DNA from: Pectinatus sottacetonis
GTDB lineage: Bacteria > Bacillota > Negativicutes > Selenomonadales > Selenomonadaceae
Direction: 5' to 3'
NCBI RefSeq assembly: GCF_015732155.1
Contig: NZ_WIQK01000001.1
Location: 2,180,001 to 2,244,000 of the forward strand
Length of the DNA stretch: 64,000 bases
In this document: one piece after another, positions 34,455 through 44,146 of the stretch
How positions within the stretch are numbered: the first letter of the stretch is position 1
Layout: each line of letters opens with the position of its first letter
Translations under genes and position numbers: made by a program
The notes under the pieces: generated by a model
Database searches by the model: none
What the model was told of the DNA's origin: nothing
What the model saw: only the letters and a program-made list of their open reading frames with translations

Positions 34455-37400
34455 ATGAATATACTTTTTGAGAAAATGTTTTCTGATCCGAGTGTTAAAA
34501 AATTAATACACTGTTATAATGATGATAAAGGACAGGAATATATATATGGGTTATCTGGTTCACAAAAACACGCAATGCTGTCAGCCTGTTATCTGCAAAA
34601 TCCTAAAACTATTGTTATTATCTGCAATAATGGAGAAGCTGCTGCCCAGTGGCTGTCTGATTTAAATATGCTTTTGCCGGAAGAAGCAGTGATAACGGAA
34701 TTGCCGGCTTTGGATATAATGTCTGTTTCAGCAACAGCAAAGAGTATGGAGCTGGTTGCTAAAAGGATGGAAATACTGGGACGGCTGACGCAAAATATGC
34801 CTTTGGTTGTTGTAGCAACCACAGCAGCAGCAGTTCAGGGAAATTTGTCAAAAGCAGATTTTGACAAATACAGCCTGTCACTCAGTATAGATGATAAAAT
34901 GGAAATAGATACATTGCTTGAAAGACTGGTGAGTCTGGGCTATGAAAATATAGATCAAGTCGAGCATATAGGTCAATTCAGTATGCGTGGCGGCATTGTC
35001 GATATATTTCCGATAAATGCAGTAGAACCATTTCGTATAGAATTTTTTGATAATAGTGTAGAATCAATAAGAATATTTGATTTGGAAACACAGCGATCAG
35101 TCAAAAATGTGGGAACGGTAACGGTTATGCCGCTGGCACCATCGGATGAAGTGGGACAGAAAACAGTATTTTTATCTTATTTACCCGAAAATTCTGTAAT
35201 ATTTATTGATGAACCTCTGCGCATCAAGGAAGAAATATTAACAATGGTTAAAGAGATACCTGAGGCAAAAAACAATATTTTTTCATGGGAGGATATACTG
35301 GCAGCAGCCGGTAAAAAAAATCTTATATATTCTTCTTTGATGCTGCAAAAAATACATATTGCTAAACCAGCACAAATTATTAGCGCGGTGGTTAAAGAGG
35401 TTGCCCCTTTTCAACGCCAAATAGAATTATTGTGTGAGGAGTTAAAAAATTGGCTTGTACAGAAAAATGACATAATAATATTAATGAATGATGAACAAAA
35501 AGCAGAGTATATCCACGATATCCTTAATCAGCATAAAGTTCCGGCTAATTTTTCCCGTACAGGAAAGCTGACACAAGGACTTGTATGTATAACCATTGGA
35601 ACACTTTCCAATGGTTTTGAACTGCCTGGAGCCCATTTGGTTGTAGTAACGGAAAAGGATATAATGGGCCGCCAGAAAAAGCGTTCAGCAGCGCGGCATA
35701 TAAATAAAGGAGAAAAAATAACCCATTTTCGTGACATAAACATTGGTGATTATGTAGTTCATGTTAATCACGGAATTGGTAAATATCTTGGTGTAAAAAC
35801 CATTACTGTAAATGGTATTCATCGTGATTATCTGCATATAAAATATGGTGGGGATGATAAACTGTTTGTGCCGACTGATCAGGTACACTTACTGCAAAAA
35901 TATATCGGCAGTGAAGGCGACATTCCCCGTTTAAGTAAAATGGATGGTATTGCATGGAATAAGGCCAAAGCTAAGGCTAAAGAGGCAGTAGAAAAAATAG
36001 CTAAGGATTTGGTTAAATTATATGCTGAAAGAAAAAATGGCAAGGGATATGCTTTTTCTCCTGATACACCGTGGCAAAGAGAATTTGAAGATGCATTTCC
36101 TTATGAAGAAACACCAGATCAGTTAGCGGCGGTTAAAGATATAAAAGCTGATATGGAAAAAGAAAAAGCCATGGACAGGTTGCTCTGCGGTGATGTAGGG
36201 TTTGGTAAAACAGAAGTAGCTATAAGGGCTGCTTTTAAGGCTGCTATGGATGGTAAGCAGGTTGCCGTGTTAGTGCCTACTACTGTACTGGCACAACAGC
36301 ATTTTCAGACATTTAGCAGCCGCTTTGAAGGATTCCTGCCAACAGTTGATGTAATTTGTCGTTTCCGTACACCGAAGGAACAAAAGATTACCTTGGAAAA
36401 AGTTGCTATGGGTGAAATTGATATTCTTATAGGAACACATGCTATTTTAAATAGTAAAAAAGTTAAGTTTAAAGATTTGGGATTACTCATTGTTGATGAA
36501 GAACAACGGTTTGGAGTAAAACAAAAAGAAAAAATAAAAGCTATGAGTAAAAACCTCGATGTTTTGACATTGAGTGCTACACCTATTCCCCGCACGCTGC
36601 ATATGTCGCTGGTAGGAGCCAGGGATATGAGTATAATAGAAACACCGCCGAAAGAACGATTTTCTATTCAAACATATGTTATTGAAAATAATGATACTAT
36701 TCTTTGCGATGCCATAAGGCGGGAAATCAGACGCGGCGGACAGATATATTTTATTTATAATAGGATTGAAACTATTGACAGAATGTATTTGAAATTGACA
36801 GATCTGCTGCCAGAGGCGCGCATAAAAGTGGCACATGGGCAAATGCCCGAAAGTCTTTTGGAAAAAGCTATGATGGAATTTTATGAAGGGAAATATGATA
36901 TACTGTTGGCTACGAGTATAATAGAAAATGGACTTGATATTGCCAATGCCAATACTATTATAATATATGATGCTGATAAATTTGGATTATCCCAGTTATA
37001 TCAGATGAGAGGTCGTGTCGGCAGGTCTAAAAGTATGGCATTTGCTTATTTTGTTTATCAACGGGACAAGGTTTTAACTGAAACAGCAGAAAAAAGATTA
37101 AAAGCGATAAAAGATTTTGCTGAATTGGGATCTGGTTTTAAAATTGCCATGAGGGATTTGGAAATTCGCGGTGCGGGTAATCTTTTGGGTTCACAGCAGC
37201 ATGGACATATTTCCAGTGTTGGATTTGAAATGTATTGTCGTTTGCTGGAAGAAGCAATAGAACAGATGCGCACTGGCAAAAAAGTGGTTGAAACAGTAGA
37301 GCCGATTATAGAAATGAAAATAGATGCATATATTGATGGAGGATATATAAGCGATGCTATGCATAAAATGGAGATATATCAAAAAATAGCTGCTTTGCGT

Positions 37401-37754
37401 AATGATGAGCAGATAGTTAGTTTAAAAAGCGAATTAGAAGATCGCTTTGGCAGTATAACGGAGCCAGTAAAAAATTTGCTGAAAATAGCCAGTATAAAAA
37501 ATTATGCGCGTAATTTAGGAATTAAATCAATAGTGGAAAAGAAGGATTATATTGACTTTGTGCTTATAGAAAATCATAATATAAAAGCAGAAAATTTATT
37601 ATTGATGCGACAGTATTTAGGCGGAATGGTAAAATTTATCCAGAGCGATAATAATATAATAAGATTAAAATTGACAGCTAAAACAGCGGCTAATCCGGTA
37701 AATATTGTTATGCGTACGGTCAAGCGGCTAGCAGGAGTTAAGGATGTAGTATAA
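34455..37754 (+). CDS. mfd: Transcription-repair coupling factor Mfd
   Basis: A 1099-residue DNA translocase. In order: UvrB-like N-terminal domains, the RNA polymerase-interacting domain (GDYVVHVNHGIGKYLGV), the RecG-like helicase with Walker A GDVGFGKTEVAIRAA, DEEQRFG box, and TLSATPIPRTLHMS, the TRG motif region, and the C-terminal D7 domain. It removes RNA polymerase stalled at lesions and recruits UvrA. The start at 34455 follows TGGAGG at 5-nt spacing; the frame opens 12 nt earlier. mazG follows after 10 bp. Confidence 0.97.
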   Translation: MNILFEKMFSDPSVKKLIHCYNDDKGQEYIYGLSGSQKHAMLSACYLQNPKTIVIICNNGEAAAQWLSDLNMLLPEEAVITELPALDIMSVSATAKSMELVAKRMEILGRLTQNMPLVVVATTAAAVQGNLSKADFDKYSLSLSIDDKMEIDTLLERLVSLGYENIDQVEHIGQFSMRGGIVDIFPINAVEPFRIEFFDNSVESIRIFDLETQRSVKNVGTVTVMPLAPSDEVGQKTVFLSYLPENSVIFIDEPLRIKEEILTMVKEIPEAKNNIFSWEDILAAAGKKNLIYSSLMLQKIHIAKPAQIISAVVKEVAPFQRQIELLCEELKNWLVQKNDIIILMNDEQKAEYIHDILNQHKVPANFSRTGKLTQGLVCITIGTLSNGFELPGAHLVVVTEKDIMGRQKKRSAARHINKGEKITHFRDINIGDYVVHVNHGIGKYLGVKTITVNGIHRDYLHIKYGGDDKLFVPTDQVHLLQKYIGSEGDIPRLSKMDGIAWNKAKAKAKEAVEKIAKDLVKLYAERKNGKGYAFSPDTPWQREFEDAFPYEETPDQLAAVKDIKADMEKEKAMDRLLCGDVGFGKTEVAIRAAFKAAMDGKQVAVLVPTTVLAQQHFQTFSSRFEGFLPTVDVICRFRTPKEQKITLEKVAMGEIDILIGTHAILNSKKVKFKDLGLLIVDEEQRFGVKQKEKIKAMSKNLDVLTLSATPIPRTLHMSLVGARDMSIIETPPKERFSIQTYVIENNDTILCDAIRREIRRGGQIYFIYNRIETIDRMYLKLTDLLPEARIKVAHGQMPESLLEKAMMEFYEGKYDILLATSIIENGLDIANANTIIIYDADKFGLSQLYQMRGRVGRSKSMAFAYFVYQRDKVLTETAEKRLKAIKDFAELGSGFKIAMRDLEIRGAGNLLGSQQHGHISSVGFEMYCRLLEEAIEQMRTGKKVVETVEPIIEMKIDAYIDGGYISDAMHKMEIYQKIAALRNDEQIVSLKSELEDRFGSITEPVKNLLKIASIKNYARNLGIKSIVEKKDYIDFVLIENHNIKAENLLLMRQYLGGMVKFIQSDNNIIRLKLTAKTAANPVNIVMRTVKRLAGVKDVV

Positions 37755-37764
37755 AGGAGTTTTT

Positions 37765-39219
37765 ATGGGTAGTATAAGCATAGTAGGGTTAGGTCCAGCT
37801 GATGGTGGATTTATAACCAATCAGACTTGGGAATTGATGAAAAAAGCAGACGTACTGTATTTTAGGACAAAATATCATCCAGCAGCAGATGATGTAGAAA
37901 AAGCTGGAATTATTTTTAATACATATGATTATTTATATGAACAATCAGAATCATTTGAAGATGTATATAAGGCGATAAGTATGGATGTCATAAAACGTGC
38001 TAAAACTGGAGCAGATATCGTTTATGCAGTTCCCGGCAGTCCTATGGTAGCAGAACAGACGGTTATAATTATTCGCGATATGGCAAAACAAAAAAATATA
38101 CCAGTCAGGATTTATGCTGGAATGAGTTTTTTGGAATTATTATATATAAAACTCAATATAGATCCTATCGATGGGCTGCTGGTTTTAGATGCACTTGAAT
38201 TGGAAAATCAGTCAGTATATAATTCCGTAAATAAAATAATTACCCAGTTATATGATGTTCATACTGCTTCCGAAGTTAAGCTGACATTAATGGGAGAGCT
38301 GCCGGACGACCATGAAGTGGCACTGATATACCATTTGGGGTTGGCTGATGAAAAGATAGATTATATACCTCTTTATGAACTGGACAGGCATAAAGAGATC
38401 GATTATTTGACAAGTCTTTATGTTCCGCGCTATGATGGAAAGCAAACAGCCTTTACAATACAGCCATTATCAGATATAATACATATTCTGAGGGCACCTG
38501 GTGGATGTCCCTGGGATATAGTGCAGACACATAAGTCATTGCGGCGCAACCTTATTGAAGAAGTATATGAGGTAATTGAGGCTATTGATTTACAAGATGC
38601 CGATCTCTTATGTGAAGAATTGGGCGATTTGCTTATGCAGATAGTTTTTCATGCTCGTGTGGCTGAGGAAACAGGTGTTTTTTCAATGCAGGATGTAGTA
38701 GATGGCGTTACCAAAAAGCTAATTCATCGTCATCCGCATGTTTTTGGTAATACATCGGTAAAGGATGCAGGAGAAGTCCTGTTAAATTGGGAAAAAATAA
38801 AAAGAGAAGAAAAAAAGGACAGAAAATCTGTTCTTGACGGAGTACCAAAAGATCTGCCGGCACTTATGAGTGCCTATAAATTGCAGTATAAAGCGGCAAA
38901 AGTCGGATTTGACTGGAAAACTGTTGGACCAGTTTGGGAAAAGGTGACTGAAGAATTTGCTGAACTTAAAAATGCAGTTGCTGCCAATGATGAGGACAAT
39001 ATTGAAGAAGAGCTGGGGGATCTTTTATTTAGTGTGGTTAATTTGTCACGCTTTTTAAAAGTTGATGCAGAATTAGCACTGCGTTCTAGTAATAAAAAAT
39101 TCTGCCGCCGTTTTTCTTATATAGAAAAAGAGCTGAAGAGGCAAAATAAGGATTGGGACCAATTTAATTTAGCACAGCTGGATAGAATGTGGGACGCAGC
39201 TAAAGCAGCAGAAAAATAG
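37765..39219 (+). CDS. mazG: Nucleoside triphosphate pyrophosphohydrolase MazG fused to a tetrapyrrole-methylase-like domain (YabN)
   Basis: A 484-residue two-part protein. The N-terminal 220 residues match the SAM-dependent tetrapyrrole methylase fold (ISIVGLGPADGGFIT, YAVPGSPMVAEQTV). The C-terminal half has two MazG domains, the first with LRAPGGCPWDIVQTH and the EExxE...ExxD metal motifs EEVYEVIEAI and CEELGDLL, the second with EFAELKNAV and EEELGDLLF. It hydrolyses non-canonical NTPs to NMP and PPi. This fusion equals B. subtilis YabN, found next to mfd in Firmicutes, as here. Confidence 0.95.
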   Translation: MGSISIVGLGPADGGFITNQTWELMKKADVLYFRTKYHPAADDVEKAGIIFNTYDYLYEQSESFEDVYKAISMDVIKRAKTGADIVYAVPGSPMVAEQTVIIIRDMAKQKNIPVRIYAGMSFLELLYIKLNIDPIDGLLVLDALELENQSVYNSVNKIITQLYDVHTASEVKLTLMGELPDDHEVALIYHLGLADEKIDYIPLYELDRHKEIDYLTSLYVPRYDGKQTAFTIQPLSDIIHILRAPGGCPWDIVQTHKSLRRNLIEEVYEVIEAIDLQDADLLCEELGDLLMQIVFHARVAEETGVFSMQDVVDGVTKKLIHRHPHVFGNTSVKDAGEVLLNWEKIKREEKKDRKSVLDGVPKDLPALMSAYKLQYKAAKVGFDWKTVGPVWEKVTEEFAELKNAVAANDEDNIEEELGDLLFSVVNLSRFLKVDAELALRSSNKKFCRRFSYIEKELKRQNKDWDQFNLAQLDRMWDAAKAAEK

Positions 39220-39407
39220 TAATATAATTGTTGTTATTCAAAAGAGTATTGTAGAATATTTTTTTAAAATTAGAAAATAAGTCTTTATACTGCTCTTTTT
39301 TATAAAAAATCTATAAATTTTATAAAAAAATTATAGATAAAAAAAGGAATAATCCAAGTTACAGCGAATTGGAAGTATCGTAACAAAATCAAAAGGAGGC
39401 TATATTC

Positions 39408-39680
39408 GTGAATAAATCCGAATTAGTGGCCAGTGTTGCTGAACAAGCTGGCTTGACCAAAAAAGACGCTGAAAAGGCAGTTAATGCTATTTTTGCTAGT
39501 GTACAGGACACTTTAGTCAAAGGTGAAAAAGTGCAGATTATCGGCTTCGGTACTTTTGAAGTCAGAGCTCGCGCTGCTCGTAAGGGCCGCAATCCTCAGA
39601 CGGGTGACACTATCGAAATTCCAGAATCAAAGAACCCTGTATTCAAAGCAGGTAAAGCATTAAAAGATGCTGTAAATTAA
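39408..39680 (+). CDS. hup: DNA-binding protein HU
   Basis: A 90-residue histone-like protein with the HU signature [21 protein letters not shown] and the beta-arm [24 protein letters not shown] dimers bend and compact DNA. The start is GTG at 39408 with AAAGGAGG at correct spacing. The 188-bp gap before it is AT-rich with no convincing promoter match. Downstream there is no immediate terminator; a structured RNA region follows. Confidence 0.97.
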   Translation: MNKSELVASVAEQAGLTKKDAEKAVNAIFASVQDTLVKGEKVQIIGFGTFEVRARAARKGRNPQTGDTIEIPESKNPVFKAGKALKDAVN

Positions 39681-39684
39681 TTTA

Positions 39685-39895
39685 GGATACATACGTAATC
39701 ACTGTAAAAAGCCTTATGCTTTAGCACAGGGAATATAAAGTGTGTCCTGAGAATTTGCGCAAGTAATTGAAACTGGATAAATCTATAAATGGATGGGGCA
39801 TCATTCATTGTGAAGACAACTTGCAGGGATCTGTTTTAGCAGGCTGGGTCATTATCACAGAATCCTCTGGCCTTTAGCTATGAGGAGTATGTCAA
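39685..39895 (+). ncRNA. Structured RNA candidate, 6S-like topology or SDR leader
   Basis: No frame explains this stretch. Pairings read by eye: outer ACATAC (39689-39694) with GTATGT (39887-39892); CAGGGA (39727-39732) with TCC-CTG (39863-39869, one bulge); ATAA/TTAT (39735-39738/39852-39855); CCTG (39746-39749) with CAGG (39840-39843); then a large asymmetric internal loop (9 nt against 15 nt); GCAAGT (39759-39764) with ACTTGC (39819-39824); and apical GATG/CATC near 39792-39802. A long rod with a big central bubble resembles 6S RNA, and GTCCTG occurs near its 5' side. Alternatively it is a leader controlling the SDR gene. An intrinsic terminator follows at once. Identity is not established. 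Confidence 0.45.
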
Positions 39896-39930
39896 AGAGC
39901 TTGATTTTATATCAGGCTCTATATTTTTTT
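39896..39930 (+). terminator. Intrinsic terminator between the structured RNA and the SDR gene
   Basis: AGAGCTTGAT (39896-39905), loop TTTAT, ATCAGGCTCT (39911-39920), 10 bp with one U-G, then ATATTTTTTT. It ends directly before the AGGAG ribosome binding site of the SDR gene at 39943. Confidence 0.9.
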
Positions 39931-39942
39931 AGGAGCATTATT

Positions 39943-40686
39943 ATGAAAATAGCAGTTATAACGGGTGGAACATCAGGAATAGGTTTGGCAGCAGCAAAAT
40001 TATTTTTGGAAAATGGTTTTACTGTTGTTGCCATAGGCAAAACAATAAAAAAATATGAAACTGCATTAAAAAAACTTGCTGCTTATAAAACCAGATATCA
40101 TTTTATTAAAGCTGATATTATGTATTGTGAGGAATGCAGCCGGGCTGCAGCTTTGATTAAAGAAAAATTTTCTCAAGTTGAGGTTTTGGTTAACTCTGCC
40201 GGAATTTACCAGGAAAATCCTATCGATGATGTTGAAGAAAAAGATTTTGACCTAATGGTGGGAGTAAATCTCAAAGGAACATATTTTATGTGCAAATATA
40301 TTATGCCTCTTTTACGAAAAAATACTACTGGCGCATCCATAGTAAATATATCATCGGATGCGGGAATAAATGGAAATTATTTTTGCACATTATATTGCGC
40401 TACAAAAGGGGCAGTTACCGTTTTTACCAAAGCACTTGCCCTGGAAACAGCAAAAGATAATATACGTGTGAATTGTGTTTGTCTGGGGGATATCAATACA
40501 CCGCTAACACAAAAACAGCTTGCTGAAGATGATTATGGTAAGGAGCATATAGCTGATCCTTATCCTCTAGGACGTATTGGGACAATCTATGAAGCTGCTG
40601 AGGTAATATATTTCCTCGCATCGGCAAAAGCGTCTTTTGTCACAGGAGCAGCATGGGCTGTAGACGGTGGTTTGACAGCTTATTAA
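39943..40686 (+). CDS. Short-chain dehydrogenase/reductase (SDR)
   Basis: A 247-residue classical SDR. NAD(P)-binding TGGTSGIG at the N-terminus, NSAG-type motif VNSAGIY, catalytic Ser in NISSDAG, and the YxxxK pair in YCATKGA, then the GGLTAY C-terminus. Substrate unknown; 3-oxoacyl-ACP reductase-like length and motifs, but fabG genes normally sit with other fab genes. The start at 39943 follows AGGAG; the frame is open further upstream through the terminator, which is not credible as coding. Expression may depend on read-through of the upstream terminator. Confidence 0.9.
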   Translation: MKIAVITGGTSGIGLAAAKLFLENGFTVVAIGKTIKKYETALKKLAAYKTRYHFIKADIMYCEECSRAAALIKEKFSQVEVLVNSAGIYQENPIDDVEEKDFDLMVGVNLKGTYFMCKYIMPLLRKNTTGASIVNISSDAGINGNYFCTLYCATKGAVTVFTKALALETAKDNIRVNCVCLGDINTPLTQKQLAEDDYGKEHIADPYPLGRIGTIYEAAEVIYFLASAKASFVTGAAWAVDGGLTAY

Positions 40687-40725
40687 GATTTATTTATAAC
40701 GATATTCAGCTTTCCGTATTCTATG

Positions 40726-40754
40726 TTGATTTTCCAATTGAACTCAGGTATAAT
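40726..40754 (+). promoter_or_regulatory. Promoter of recA
   Basis: TTGATT (40726-40731), 17 bp, TATAAT (40749-40754). No Firmicutes-type LexA box (CGAAC-N4-GTTCG) was seen around it. Confidence 0.8.
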
Positions 40755-40790
40755 CAGTTTATAGAAGAGAAAGGCTGGTATCGAAAATAA

Positions 40791-41900
40791 ATGGAAAAAA
40801 ATCAAACCTTGGATAAGGATAAAGCTTTAGAAAATGCCTTGAAGCAGATTGAACGGGATTTTGGTAAGGGGGCAATAATGAAGCTGGGAGAAGCTGCAGC
40901 TGATATGAATATCGAGGTTATTCATACGGGAAATCTACCGCTTGACATAGCATTGGGAGTTGGTGGTGTACCGCGGGGGAGAATTGTGGAAATTTACGGA
41001 CCAGAATCTTCCGGGAAAACGACAGTAGCGCTGCACATCATAGCTGAAGCACAAAAGACTGGTGGCATAGCGGCATTTATTGATGCTGAACATGCGCTGG
41101 ACCCTGTTTATGCCAAGAAACTGGGTGTAGATATTGATAATTTATTGATATCGCAGCCGGATAATGGCGAACAGGCATTGGATATTGCTGATGCTTTGGT
41201 AAGGAGCGGTGCTATTGATGTTGTGGTAATTGATTCTGTTGCAGCATTGGTACCTAAAGCAGAAATTGAAGGTGAAATGGGGGATTCGCATGTAGGTCTT
41301 CAGGCAAGACTTATGTCACAGGCAATGCGGAAATTGACCGGATATATCAGCAGGTCAAGAACAACGGCAATATTTATTAACCAGATACGTGAAAAAGTGG
41401 GTGTCATGTTTGGCAGTCCGGAAACAACGACAGGTGGTCGGGCTTTAAAATTTTATGCTACTATTCGTCTTGATGTTCGCAAAATTGATACAATAAAACA
41501 AGGCAATGAAATAGTCGGGAACCGTACACGAATAAAGGTTGTAAAAAATAAGGTTGCTCCACCATTTAAACAGGCCGAATTTGATATAATGTATGGCGAA
41601 GGAATTTCCCGTGAAGGTGGTATTATTGATTTAGGAACAAATTATGAAATAGTTGATAAGAGTGGTACATGGTATTCATATAATGGGACACGACTGGGGC
41701 AGGGAAAAGAAAATGCCAAAAAATTTTTGAAGGAAAATCCTAAAATATGCCAGGAAATTGAGGATAAAATACGTATAAAAGTTGCGCCTGCGCCGGAATC
41801 AGATAAAGATAAGGATAAAAGTACAGATAAGGGTAATCGAAAAGACGAAATGATAATTACCTCAGAAGATAAGGCAGTAGCTGATGCCGGTAAAAAATAA
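40791..41900 (+). CDS. recA: Recombinase RecA
   Basis: A 369-residue RecA. Walker [14 protein letters not shown], Walker [14 protein letters not shown], loop L1 [22 protein letters not shown], and loop L2 around [22 protein letters not shown] are intact. The C-terminal tail is charged and Lys/Asp-rich ([16 protein letters not shown]). It drives strand exchange and SOS induction. The ribosome binding site is weak or distant (GAAAGG 16 nt upstream). The end overlaps recX by 17 bp. Confidence 0.98.
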   Translation: MEKNQTLDKDKALENALKQIERDFGKGAIMKLGEAAADMNIEVIHTGNLPLDIALGVGGVPRGRIVEIYGPESSGKTTVALHIIAEAQKTGGIAAFIDAEHALDPVYAKKLGVDIDNLLISQPDNGEQALDIADALVRSGAIDVVVIDSVAALVPKAEIEGEMGDSHVGLQARLMSQAMRKLTGYISRSRTTAIFINQIREKVGVMFGSPETTTGGRALKFYATIRLDVRKIDTIKQGNEIVGNRTRIKVVKNKVAPPFKQAEFDIMYGEGISREGGIIDLGTNYEIVDKSGTWYSYNGTRLGQGKENAKKFLKENPKICQEIEDKIRIKVAPAPESDKDKDKSTDKGNRKDEMIITSEDKAVADAGKK

Positions 41901-42351
41901 TAAAACAGCATTAGTAAAGGCTGTGGATTATTTATCGGTACAGGACTATTCGGTTAAACAAATATATGATAAATTAAGTCGTTGTGGTTATGAACAGGAA
42001 GAAATAAAAGTAGCAATAGACAAATTAGTTCAAAAAGGATATTTGGACGATGCTGATCTGTGTGACAGGCAAAGTAAGATATATTTGAAGGAAAAACGCT
42101 ATAGTGTAATGATGATAAAACAAAAATTGCTCAGGAAGGGATTTTCTCCTGATATGGTAAATAAATCACTAACTAGTGATTTTACTATATATGAAAAAAA
42201 TACTGCTGTGTGTATTTTGCAAAAACATTTAAAAAAAACAACAGATACTGCTAAATCTATGCAGTATCTTTACAGAAAAGGATTTTCTCCGTCAAGTATC
42301 CGTTATGCGGTCGATATATTACTAACTAATGGATATGATGCTAATATATAA
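41884..42351 (+). CDS. recX: Regulatory protein RecX
   Basis: A 155-residue alpha-helical protein made of three-helix RecX repeats: [30 protein letters not shown], then [25 protein letters not shown], and [19 protein letters not shown]. RecX caps and modulates RecA filaments. It begins inside recA in another frame, so translation is probably coupled and expression follows recA. A terminator lies about 100 nt downstream. Confidence 0.92.
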   Translation: MPVKNNKTALVKAVDYLSVQDYSVKQIYDKLSRCGYEQEEIKVAIDKLVQKGYLDDADLCDRQSKIYLKEKRYSVMMIKQKLLRKGFSPDMVNKSLTSDFTIYEKNTAVCILQKHLKKTTDTAKSMQYLYRKGFSPSSIRYAVDILLTNGYDANI

Positions 42352-42449
42352 AATGAATAATAAAAAATCCCCTATATTATCTAAATTATGATGAAATAAT
42401 AAATTGAAAAAATGTACAACTGTAAATATAAATAATTGTAATCATTAAG

Positions 42450-42476
42450 CTGCTGGTATTTATACGGCAGTTTTTT
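42450..42476 (+). terminator. Terminator after recX
   Basis: CTGCT-GGTA and TACGGCAG pair around TTTA (one bulge, one T-G), followed by TTTTTTCTTA; ends the recA-recX transcript just before the guaB promoter. Confidence 0.8.
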
Positions 42477-42487
42477 CTTATTATATG

Positions 42488-42517
42488 TTGACAAATAACG
42501 AATAAACGTACTATCAT
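42488..42517 (+). promoter_or_regulatory. Promoter of guaB
   Basis: TTGACA (42488-42493), 18 bp, TATCAT (42512-42517), about 25 nt before AAGGAG. No purine riboswitch or PurR-type box was recognised. Confidence 0.75.
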
Positions 42518-42554
42518 TTATACAAATAAAATTTAAAGAAAAGGAGAATGTAAC

Positions 42555-44060
42555 GTGGCGTATTTTTTTGAAAAACCAGCACATACTTTTGGCGAATATT
42601 TATTAGTTCCAGGTTATTCCTCTGACAAATGTATTCCAGCAAATGTGTCGCTTCAAACCCCGTTAGTAAAATTTAAAAAAGGGGAAGAACCAGAATTAAA
42701 GTTAAATATTCCCCTGACATCGGCAATAATGCAGGCTGTATCTGATGATACCATGGCTATTGCCCTGGCTAAGGAAGGTGGCGTTTCTTTTATATATGGG
42801 TCGCAGTCGATAAAGCAGCAGGCTGAAATGGTTACTCGTGTGAAAAATTATAAATCAGGCTTTGTAAGCAGCGATTCCAATATTAAGCCATCGACGACTT
42901 TAGGCGAAATATTGGAATTAAAAGACAAAACGGGACATTCTACTATGGCTGTTACGGAAGATGGAACGGCAACCGGGAAATTAGTAGGAATAGTTACGAG
43001 CCGTGATTATCGCATAACACGGATGAACATGGGTACACAGGTGCGGGAATTTATGACACCATTTGCCAAGCTTGTTTATGCTGATGCTGATACTACGACA
43101 TTATCTCAGGCCAATGACATGATCTGGGACAATAAGCTGAATATGCTGCCGCTTGTTGATAAAAACCAACGCTTACGCTACATGGTTTTTCGTAAAGACT
43201 ATACTGATAACAAAGAAAATAAAAATGAATTGATTGATATGAAGAAACGTTATCTTGTAGGGGCCGGTATCAATACAAGAGATTATGCCGAACGTGTTCC
43301 GGCACTGCTGGATGCGGGAGCAGATGTTTTGTGTATTGATTCATCAGAAGGATTCAGTGAATGGCAGAGTATAACACTCAAATACATTCATGAAAAATTC
43401 GGTTCTGATGTAAAAGTCGGGGCTGGTAACGTTGTTGATGCGGAGGGCTTTCGGTTTCTAGCCGAAGCCGGAGCTGATTTTATAAAAGTCGGAATTGGCG
43501 GCGGTTCTATTTGTATAACACGTGAAACAAAGGGAATAGGCCGTGGGCAGGCAACAGCAGTTATTGATGTTGCTAAGGCACGTGATGAATATTATGCGGA
43601 AACGGGTATTTATATACCAATATGCTCAGATGGCGGGATAGTCCACGATTATCATATGACATTGGCACTGGCTATGGGAGCTGATTTTATGATGCTGGGA
43701 AGATATTTTTCCCGGTTTGATGAAAGTCCTACTAATAAAGTGAAGATCAATGGTACGTATCTCAAGGAATATTGGGGCGAAGGATCTAACAGGGCACGCA
43801 ACTGGCAGCGTTATGACATGGGCGGTGATAGAAAGCTGTCCTTTGAGGAAGGTGTTGATTCCTATGTGCCTTATGCCGGAGCGTTGAAGGATAATGTTGG
43901 GCTTACCTTGAGTAAAATGCGTTCTACAATGTGTAATTGCGGGGCTCTTACGATAAAGGAATTTCAGGAAAAGGCAAAACTTACACTGGTTTCTTCGACG
44001 AGCATTGTTGAAGGCGGTTCACATGATGTCATTTTAAAAGATAAATTTTCCCATGAATAA
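42555..44060 (+). CDS. guaB: IMP dehydrogenase, Tritrichomonas-like type
   Basis: A 501-residue enzyme converting IMP to XMP with NAD+, the first step to GMP. The catalytic loop is [21 protein letters not shown] with Cys320; the mobile flap has the catalytic Arg-Tyr in RARNWQRYD; two CBS domains lie at about residues 105-225. The E in place of the usual V/T after ICTTR and the [21 protein letters not shown] and [14 protein letters not shown] blocks are closer to what I recall of the protozoan Tritrichomonas foetus enzyme and its bacterial relatives than to standard GuaB. It starts with GTG at 42555 behind AAGGAG. Confidence 0.93.
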   Translation: MAYFFEKPAHTFGEYLLVPGYSSDKCIPANVSLQTPLVKFKKGEEPELKLNIPLTSAIMQAVSDDTMAIALAKEGGVSFIYGSQSIKQQAEMVTRVKNYKSGFVSSDSNIKPSTTLGEILELKDKTGHSTMAVTEDGTATGKLVGIVTSRDYRITRMNMGTQVREFMTPFAKLVYADADTTTLSQANDMIWDNKLNMLPLVDKNQRLRYMVFRKDYTDNKENKNELIDMKKRYLVGAGINTRDYAERVPALLDAGADVLCIDSSEGFSEWQSITLKYIHEKFGSDVKVGAGNVVDAEGFRFLAEAGADFIKVGIGGGSICITRETKGIGRGQATAVIDVAKARDEYYAETGIYIPICSDGGIVHDYHMTLALAMGADFMMLGRYFSRFDESPTNKVKINGTYLKEYWGEGSNRARNWQRYDMGGDRKLSFEEGVDSYVPYAGALKDNVGLTLSKMRSTMCNCGALTIKEFQEKAKLTLVSSTSIVEGGSHDVILKDKFSHE

Positions 44061-44092
44061 TAATTATATTATTTGTTTATTGATGATATAAT

Positions 44093-44128
44093 GAAAACAG
44101 CTATTGCATTAGCAATGGCTGTTTTTCT
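44093..44128 (+). terminator. Terminator after guaB
   Basis: AACAGCTATTGC (44096-44107) and GCAATGGCTGTT (44112-44123), one G-U pair, 4-nt loop, followed by TTTCTAAT; lies 20 bp before the thyX ribosome binding site. Confidence 0.85.
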
Positions 44129-44146
44129 AATAAATGGAGGATATTT

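Noticed and set aside
39740-39850. TPP riboswitch suggested by a CTGAGA sequence
   Set aside because: The other conserved TPP elements (ACCTGATC-type block and the paired GGGG/CCC arms) are missing.
39880-39942. Upstream in-frame start codons for the SDR gene
   Set aside because: They would translate through a strong terminator stem and U-tract; the ATG at 39943 has AGGAG and begins the family N-terminus.
40700-40790. LexA operator upstream of recA
   Set aside because: No match to the Gram-positive CGAAC-N4-GTTCG consensus; lineage-specific boxes cannot be judged from one promoter.
42360-42554. Purine riboswitch upstream of guaB
   Set aside because: The gap holds a recX terminator and a promoter with only about 30 nt of leader, too short for a riboswitch.
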